Shown here piece after piece: positions 6,800-11,109 of a DNA stretch of 11,109 nucleotides. The notes beneath the pieces were generated by a model. It worked only from the letters and a program-made list of their open reading frames with translations. It made no database searches and was not told the DNA's origin. Made by a program: the position numbers and the translations under genes. Within the stretch, counting starts at the first letter, position 1; each line of letters starts with the position of its first letter. The DNA is from Bacillota bacterium (GTDB lineage Bacteria > Bacillota > Sulfobacillia > JAJZYS01 > JAJYTV01). Location of the stretch: assembly GCA_021792885.1 (NCBI GenBank), contig JAJYTV010000032.1:1-11109 (forward strand), written 5' to 3'.

Positions 6800-7825
6800 G
6801 TGGTTGTCGTACTGAAGCCCGGCTCCAGCCCCGAGGAGGTCGCGCAGGTCGCCCGGACGATCCGCGAACTCGGCTTCTCGGCGCACGTGTCGGAGGGCCT
6901 CGAGCGCACGGTCGTCGGCGTCGTCGGCAGCGCGGCCAGCCGGGACGAGGTGATGCAGGCCCTCTTGGCGCTCGATGCCGTCGAACGGATCGTGCCGGTC
7001 AGCTCGCCCTACAAGCTTGCAAGCAGCGCCCACCACGCCGCGCGCACCAGGGTGCGCGTCTCACAGGACTGCGTCTTCGGCGGCGACGCGTTCAGCGTGA
7101 TCGCCGGCCCCTGCAGCGTGGAGAGCGAGGAGCAGATCGTCTCGACCGCCCTCGCGGTGCGCGCCGCAGGCGCCAGCGCGCTGCGCGGCGGCGCCTACAA
7201 GCCGCGCACGAGCCCCTACAGCTTCCAGGGACTGCAGGAGACGGGGCTCCAGTTTCTGGCCGCCGCACGCGAGGCGTCCGGCCTCGCGGTCGTCACGGAA
7301 CTGCTCGACCCGCGCCACCTGGAGACGGTGGACCGCTATGCCGACATGTTCCAGATCGGCGCGCGCAACATGCAGAACTTCGAACTCCTCAAGGAAGTCG
7401 GCCGCTCGCGCAAGCCGGTCCTCCTCAAGCGCGGGATGTCCGCAACGATCGAGGAGTGGCTGATGGCAGCCGAGTACGTGCTCTCGGAGGGCAACGACCA
7501 GGTCGTCCTCTGCGAGCGTGGCATCCGCACCTTCGAGCAGGCGACGCGTTCGACGCTCGACCTCTCGGCGGTCGTCGTGGCGCAGCAGCTCTCCCACCTG
7601 CCGGTGATCGTCGACCCCTCGCAGGCGTCGGGGCGAGCCTCGCTCGTCGCGCCGCTCTCCCGTGCCGCCTGCGCCCTGGGCGCCGACGGACTGATCGTCG
7701 AGGTGCACCCGGACCCGCCGCGCGCCCGCTCGGACGCGCAGCAGCAGCTGCGCTTCGACCAGTTCGCCGACCTGATGCGCGACGTGCAGCACATCGCACA
7801 GACCCTGCACCGCCTGCCGCGATGA
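6800..7825 (+). CDS. aroF: 3-deoxy-D-arabino-heptulosonate 7-phosphate (DAHP) synthase, type I-beta with N-terminal ferredoxin-like domain
   Basis: This 341-residue enzyme condenses PEP and erythrose-4-phosphate to DAHP, the entry step to all aromatic amino acids. From GTG 6800 it begins MVVVLKPGSSPEEV, nearly as the Thermotoga maritima enzyme does. Residues 1 to about 70 form the ferredoxin-like domain that mediates Tyr/Phe inhibition in that protein; the rest is the TIM barrel. GPCSVES, GGAYKPRTSPYSFQG (130-144), QIGARNMQNF, LLKRG and CERGIRTFE are intact. With a constant +3 offset to T. maritima numbering, the metal ligands map to C105, residue 275, E301 and D312. Residue 275, normally His in V-D-P-S-H, is Gln here (codon CAG, 7622-7624). 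There is no chorismate mutase domain. The gene follows trpA after 28 bases, and its stop overlaps aroA as ATGA. Also called aroG or aroA in other species. Confidence 0.95.
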   Translation: MVVVLKPGSSPEEVAQVARTIRELGFSAHVSEGLERTVVGVVGSAASRDEVMQALLALDAVERIVPVSSPYKLASSAHHAARTRVRVSQDCVFGGDAFSVIAGPCSVESEEQIVSTALAVRAAGASALRGGAYKPRTSPYSFQGLQETGLQFLAAAREASGLAVVTELLDPRHLETVDRYADMFQIGARNMQNFELLKEVGRSRKPVLLKRGMSATIEEWLMAAEYVLSEGNDQVVLCERGIRTFEQATRSTLDLSAVVVAQQLSHLPVIVDPSQASGRASLVAPLSRAACALGADGLIVEVHPDPPRARSDAQQQLRFDQFADLMRDVQHIAQTLHRLPR

Positions 7826-9108
7826 GCGACGTCTCGCTCCACCCGCGGCGCCGCTTCCACTTCGCCGGGACGGTTCCCGGCGACAAGTCGATCACCCATC
7901 GCGCCTACCTCCTCGCCGCGCGCGCGGCTGGCGAGACGCGGATCGAAGGTGCCTTGCGTTCGCGCGACACCGATGCGACCCTCGGGGTGTGCGCCGCCCT
8001 CGGCGCAGGGGTCGAGGAGGATCAGGGCGGCATCGTGATCCGGGGGCAGGGGAGACTGCGTGAACCCATGGCGCCTCTCGACTGCATGAACGCAGGCACG
8101 CTCATGCGCCTCGCCGCCGGCCTCCTGTCCGGCGCCGGGGCGCTCTGCGTGCTGACGGGCGACGAGTCCCTGAACGCCCGGCCGATGGGCCGCGTCGTCG
8201 CGCCGCTGCGCGCGCTCGGTGCGCGCATCGAAGGCCGCGAGGACGGTCGGTTCGCCCCGCTCGTGCTGCTGCCGTCGAAGCTGCGCGGCGCACGCCTCTC
8301 CCTGCCTCTGCCCTCGGCGCAGGTCAAGTCCGCGGCGCTTCTGGCCGCGCTCGACGCGGAGGGGGAGACGGTGCTCACGGACCTCGTCCCGACGCGCGAC
8401 CATACGGAGCGCCTCCTGCCGCACTTCGGCGCGCGCATCGCCGCAGGGGAGGGCGAGGTTCGCATCGCGGGCGGACAGGAGCTGCGCAGCCCGGGCCACC
8501 TGAAGGTGCCGGGGGACGCGTCGCACGCCGCGTTCCTTCTGGCGGCGGCCGCGCTCGCGCAGGAAGGCTACGCCGAGATCTCCGGCCTCGGCCTGAACCC
8601 CGGCCGCATCGGCTTCTTCGCGGCGTTGCGCGAGATGGGCGTCGAGATCGAACTCGAGGTGCAGGAAGAGCTTCCGGAACCCGTCGGCACGGTGCGCCTG
8701 CGCGCGGGCCGCCTGGGCGGCCTGCGGCTGGGGCCGCAGGAGACGCCCGCGCTAATCGACGAGCTGCCGGTCCTGGCGGCGCTCGCGCTCTGTGCGGAGG
8801 GACGCACCGAGGTGCGCGGAGCGGCGGAGCTGCGCATCAAGGAAACCGACCGGATCAAGGCGCTCGCCGCGATGGCGGCGGCGGTCGGCGGGCAGCTGCA
8901 GGAACTGCCCGACGGGTTCGTGATCGAAGGCTCCGGCGGCAGATTGCCGGGCGGCCGCGTGGAGAGCTTCGGCGACCACCGCATCGCGATGGCCGCGGCG
9001 ATCCTCAGCCTGCGGGCGGAGCAACCGGTCGAGATCCTCGGCGCCGAGGCGGCCGCCGTCTCCTTCCCGGAATTCTTTGAGGTGTTCGCCGCGGCATGCG
9101 CCGGGTGA
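7822..9108 (+). CDS. aroA: 3-phosphoshikimate 1-carboxyvinyltransferase (EPSP synthase)
   Basis: This 428-residue enzyme transfers the enolpyruvyl group of PEP to shikimate-3-phosphate, giving EPSP, two steps before chorismate. ATG at 7822 overlaps the aroF stop as ATGA. Substrate-binding K22, S23 and R27 lie in PGDKSITHR. Other blocks: NAGTLMRL (90-97), GDESLNARPMGRV, SAQVKSAALLA (165-175), TRDHTERLL, catalytic D313 in IDELPVLA, ELRIKETDRIKA (337-348) and GDHRIAMAAAIL. Leu follows the active-site Arg where E. coli has Pro101, as in Firmicute-type enzymes. Unusual: the residue before Asn90 is Met where Gly is standard (G-N-[AS]-G-T), and the S-S of the P-G-D-x-S-S block is S-H (234-235). It is the last gene of the operon; a 14-bp hairpin lies 20 bases after its stop. 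Confidence 0.96.
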   Translation: MSDVSLHPRRRFHFAGTVPGDKSITHRAYLLAARAAGETRIEGALRSRDTDATLGVCAALGAGVEEDQGGIVIRGQGRLREPMAPLDCMNAGTLMRLAAGLLSGAGALCVLTGDESLNARPMGRVVAPLRALGARIEGREDGRFAPLVLLPSKLRGARLSLPLPSAQVKSAALLAALDAEGETVLTDLVPTRDHTERLLPHFGARIAAGEGEVRIAGGQELRSPGHLKVPGDASHAAFLLAAAALAQEGYAEISGLGLNPGRIGFFAALREMGVEIELEVQEELPEPVGTVRLRAGRLGGLRLGPQETPALIDELPVLAALALCAEGRTEVRGAAELRIKETDRIKALAAMAAAVGGQLQELPDGFVIEGSGGRLPGGRVESFGDHRIAMAAAILSLRAEQPVEILGAEAAAVSFPEFFEVFAAACAG

Positions 9109-9128
9109 GGGCCCAGCGCAGCAAGTGG

Positions 9129-9161
9129 GCGAGCGTCCGCACGGCGTGTGCGGACGCTCGC
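9129..9161. terminator. Convergent hairpin between aroA and the M20 peptidase
   Basis: GCGAGCGTCCGCAC (9129-9142) and GTGCGGACGCTCGC (9148-9161) form a perfect 14-bp inverted repeat with a GGCGT loop. It lies in the 75-base gap between two convergent genes, so it could end transcription from both sides. No T-run follows on either strand, so it is not a textbook intrinsic terminator. It may act with Rho or as a 3' stabiliser. Confidence 0.65.
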
Positions 9162-9183
9162 TGCATGTTGGGAGCTTCCCGTT

Positions 9184-10299
9184 TCAGGTGCCCTCGGGCG
9201 GCGCGAGGCGCGCGAGCAGCGCAGCGGTGAAGGCCAGGCCCGGCACGAGCGAGGACTCGTCCAACCATTCCTGCGGCGTGTGGGCGAGGCCGCCGCGCCC
9301 GACGCCGCAGCAGATGCCGGGCACGCCCGCCCCGAGCGCCGCGTTCGCGTCGGTGCTGCCGGTCGCGTAGGCGACCCGCTCTCCGACCTCGCCGAGCGCC
9401 GCTGCGGCCGCAGCGACCAGCGGGTGGCTGCGCGCCAGCTTGCCGCCCGGTCGGTCCCCGACGCAGCGCAGCACGAGGGCGGCCGGACGTGCCTCCTCTT
9501 CGAACACCTCGCGCACCTTTTGCTCCAGGCGCTGCAGCTCCGAGGGATCCTCGGAGCGCAGGTCGATGAGGCAGGTGGCCCGGCGGGCGATCGCGTTCAC
9601 GGCGGTGCCACCGGAGATGACGCCGACGTTCAGGGTGGTGCGGGGCTCGCGCGGCAGGCGCAGGGCGTCGAGCCGCGCGATGGCGCGCCCGAGCAGGTGG
9701 ATGGCCGACGGGCTGCCGTAGTCGCTCCAGCTGTGCCCGCCCGGGGCCTGGAACTCCGCCTCCAGCCGGCGAGAGGCGATGCCCTCGTGGACGATGTCGC
9801 CGAGACGGCCGTCGAGCGCCACGACGCCGCGCAGGTCGGACGCGTGGTCGGCGACGAAGCCGCGGGCGCCGCGCAGGTCGCCGAGTCCTTCCTCGCCGAC
9901 GTTCGCGACAAAGTAGACCGGATCGCGCGGCCTGCGGCCGCTGCGTGCCACAAGTCGCGCGAGCGCGGTGAGGATGGCGAGGCCGCTGCCGTCGTCGGCG
10001 CTGCCGTGGCCGTACAGCCGGCCGCCTTCACGGCGCAGGTCGATGTCGGGCAGGTCGAGGGCCGTGTCGAGGTGCGCGAGGAATGCGATCCCGTTCGGGC
10101 CCGGATCGCCCCAGCGCACGATCACGTTGCCGGCGGCATCCTGGTAGGGCGCGAGTCCCTGCGCGCTGAGGATCTCGAGGAGCACCTTGGCGCGGGCTGT
10201 CTCGCCGAACGGCGGTGCGGGGGTGGCGATGATCTGCAGCAGACCTTCCACGAGTTCGTCGAGCGGGGGAGCCGGCGGGAGCCAGGCAGGCCAGGCCAA
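9184..10299 (-). CDS. M20-family zinc metallopeptidase / amidohydrolase
   Basis: This 371-residue cytoplasmic-type enzyme of the M20/M25/M40 clan (PepT, carboxypeptidase G2 and acetylornithine deacetylase relatives) hydrolyses peptide or N-acyl bonds. Two-zinc-site positions are visible: H76 and D78 in FLAHLDTALD, D102 in GHGSADDGSGLA, general base E136 and ligand E137 in NVGEEGLGD, D163 in VALDGRLGD, and H340 in GGLAHTPQEW. H189 in PGGHSWSDYG sits in the lid/dimerisation domain that interrupts the catalytic domain. The start is taken as TTG (10297-10299) because AAGGAGGG ends 7 bases before it. The frame is open far upstream, but only into the permease gene, out of frame with it. There is no signal peptide. 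It lies 20 bases downstream of an amino acid permease, which suggests import and breakdown of peptides or amino-acid conjugates. Exact substrate unknown. Confidence 0.88.
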   Translation of the reverse strand: MAWPAWLPPAPPLDELVEGLLQIIATPAPPFGETARAKVLLEILSAQGLAPYQDAAGNVIVRWGDPGPNGIAFLAHLDTALDLPDIDLRREGGRLYGHGSADDGSGLAILTALARLVARSGRRPRDPVYFVANVGEEGLGDLRGARGFVADHASDLRGVVALDGRLGDIVHEGIASRRLEAEFQAPGGHSWSDYGSPSAIHLLGRAIARLDALRLPREPRTTLNVGVISGGTAVNAIARRATCLIDLRSEDPSELQRLEQKVREVFEEEARPAALVLRCVGDRPGGKLARSHPLVAAAAAALGEVGERVAYATGSTDANAALGAGVPGICCGVGRGGLAHTPQEWLDESSLVPGLAFTAALLARLAPPEGT

Positions 10300-10306
10300 A
10301 TCGGAA

Positions 10307-10314
10307 CCCTCCTT
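10307..10314 (-). promoter_or_regulatory. Ribosome binding site of the M20 peptidase
   Basis: On the - strand AAGGAGGG lies 7 bases before TTG at 10299-10297. It decides the start of the peptidase: no ATG or GTG at a comparable place gives the family N-terminus. Confidence 0.8.
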
Positions 10315-10319
10315 CGGGG

Positions 10320-11109
10320 CTAGGCAGGACGCCGCTTCTGGCGGGCCTTCAGCCGCGGTACGTAGAAGCGGACGTAGAGGAAGCTCGCGAGAGCGATCAG
10401 CACGAGCAGCACCAGCACCCACGGCACCGGTCCGGGTATGCCGGAGGGGGTGGTCGCGGCGCCGATCGCGAGCACGAAGAAGATCACGGCCGTCAGCCAC
10501 GGGAGCACGGTGCCGAGCGGCAGCTTGAAGCTGCGCGGCGCGTCGGGCTGGCGGCGGCGCAGGCCGACGACGGCGATCGCCGCGACGACGTACATGAGCG
10601 CCTCGAGGGCGGCGCCCGTGTTGATCAGGACAGCGTACGCATGCGCGGTCTCGAACACGATCACCGCGAGCACGACCGACACGCCGAACAGGAGGTAGAG
10701 GGCGCGGTGCGGCACGAACCGGTCGTTCAGGGCCGAGAACCAGCCGGGCAGCGAGCGCTCGCGCGCGAGCGCGTACAGGAGCCGCGACGCGGAGACGAAG
10801 CTGCCGTTGAACGTCGTGCCGGCCGTGATCACCGTGACGAGCAGCATCCACCAGAAGCCGAAGGTTCCAAACGCGGTACGCCCGATCAGGAGCTGCGGCA
10901 CGAGCGTCTTGCCGAGTGAGCCGGCCGGGAGGAGGTGGGTCATGGCGAGGATGAACAGGCCGAAGGCGATGGCGATCAGGCCGATCGCGATGAACATGCC
11001 CTTCGGGATCAGGCGCGAATCGGTCACTTCTTCCGCCAGCGGGGTGACCCACTCGAAGCCGACGAACACGAAGACGCCGACGGCCACCGCCTGCAGGTAC
11101 CCTCCGCCC
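10320..11109 (-). CDS. APC-family amino acid permease, C-terminal part (cut by window edge)
   Basis: The frame is open through the window edge, and the visible 262 residues are the C-terminal part of an amino acid-polyamine-organocation transporter. They begin GGGYLQAVAVGVFVFVGFEW; the F-x-G-F-E stretch is the family's sixth-helix region. About seven hydrophobic segments follow, for example GMFIAIGLIAIAFGLFILAM, FWWMLLVTVITAGTTF, LYLLFGVSVVLAVIVF and WVLVLLVLIALASFLY. The loop ASRLLYALARERSLPGWF is the typical APC cytoplasmic signature. The tail is Arg/Lys-rich (RLKARQKRRPA), as expected for the cytoplasmic side. A GTG at 11087 is not the real start, because the frame and the family similarity continue beyond it. 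It would import an amino acid by cation symport or exchange. The substrate cannot be told. It is the upstream partner of the M20 peptidase; their promoter is outside the window. Confidence 0.9.
   Translation of the reverse strand, partial: GGGYLQAVAVGVFVFVGFEWVTPLAEEVTDSRLIPKGMFIAIGLIAIAFGLFILAMTHLLPAGSLGKTLVPQLLIGRTAFGTFGFWWMLLVTVITAGTTFNGSFVSASRLLYALARERSLPGWFSALNDRFVPHRALYLLFGVSVVLAVIVFETAHAYAVLINTGAALEALMYVVAAIAVVGLRRRQPDAPRSFKLPLGTVLPWLTAVIFFVLAIGAATTPSGIPGPVPWVLVLLVLIALASFLYVRFYVPRLKARQKRRPA

Noticed and set aside
7336..8526. 396-codon open frame on the - strand across aroF/aroA
   Set aside because: It spans two well-supported + strand genes, has low-complexity shadow composition and no ribosome binding site.
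9148..10323. 391-codon + strand open frame opposite the M20 peptidase
   Set aside because: The peptidase frame carries the full set of zinc-ligand motifs. The + strand frame has none and begins inside the convergent hairpin.
10300..11052. 251-codon upstream extension of the M20 frame, suggesting a permease-peptidase fusion
   Set aside because: It is out of frame with the permease, which has its own frame, stop codon and membrane segments. The extension is Arg/Pro-rich shadow.
1..11109. Search for CRISPR arrays, tRNA or rRNA genes, transposases, attachment sites or direct repeats
   Set aside because: No repeat arrays, recombinase motifs or RNA-gene folds were seen other than the T-box and the hairpins listed.

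Overview
The window is a very GC-rich bacterial chromosome segment with the layout of a high-G+C member of the Bacillota (Firmicutes). Two things point there. The tryptophan operon is preceded by a T-box (tRNA-sensing) leader with a Trp (UGG) specifier, and the DAHP synthase is the short type I-beta form with an N-terminal ferredoxin-like domain, as in Thermotoga and many Firmicutes. Genus cannot be fixed from this sequence; Alicyclobacillaceae-, Symbiobacterium- or Thermaerobacter-like lineages would fit. That placement is inference.

Left edge (1-145): the last 47 codons of what looks like an iron-siderophore/cobalamin-type ABC transporter ATPase. A sigma-A-like promoter (-35 TTGACA) overlaps its stop codon. 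About 180-445 is a well-formed T-box riboswitch: Stem I with AGAGAG and GGTG motifs, specifier TGG at 270-272, the T-box sequence at 393-407, and mutually exclusive antiterminator and terminator helices.

Centre (470-9108): nine tightly packed + strand genes, trpE-trpG-trpD-trpC-trpF-trpB-trpA-aroF-aroA. They encode every step from chorismate to tryptophan, plus the first (DAHP synthase) and the sixth (EPSP synthase) steps of the shikimate pathway. All junctions overlap, mostly by 4 bases (ATGA/GTGA), except the 28-base gap between trpA and aroF. That gap is AT-rich and may carry an internal promoter. The likely logic is that uncharged tRNA-Trp opens the leader terminator, raising both the dedicated Trp enzymes and two common-pathway enzymes.

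Right part (9109-11109): a 75-base convergent intergenic region holds a perfect 14-bp hairpin. Beyond it, on the - strand, lie an M20-family metallopeptidase (TTG start with a strong Shine-Dalgarno) and, 20 bases upstream of it, an APC-family amino acid permease cut by the window edge. The two look like one operon for peptide or amino-acid use.

I see no mobile element, CRISPR array, tRNA or rRNA, and no clearly new system. The points most worth a second look are a Gln in place of the conserved metal-ligand His in DAHP synthase, the placement of aro genes under a Trp T-box, and several substitutions at otherwise conserved motif positions in TrpC, TrpF and AroA.
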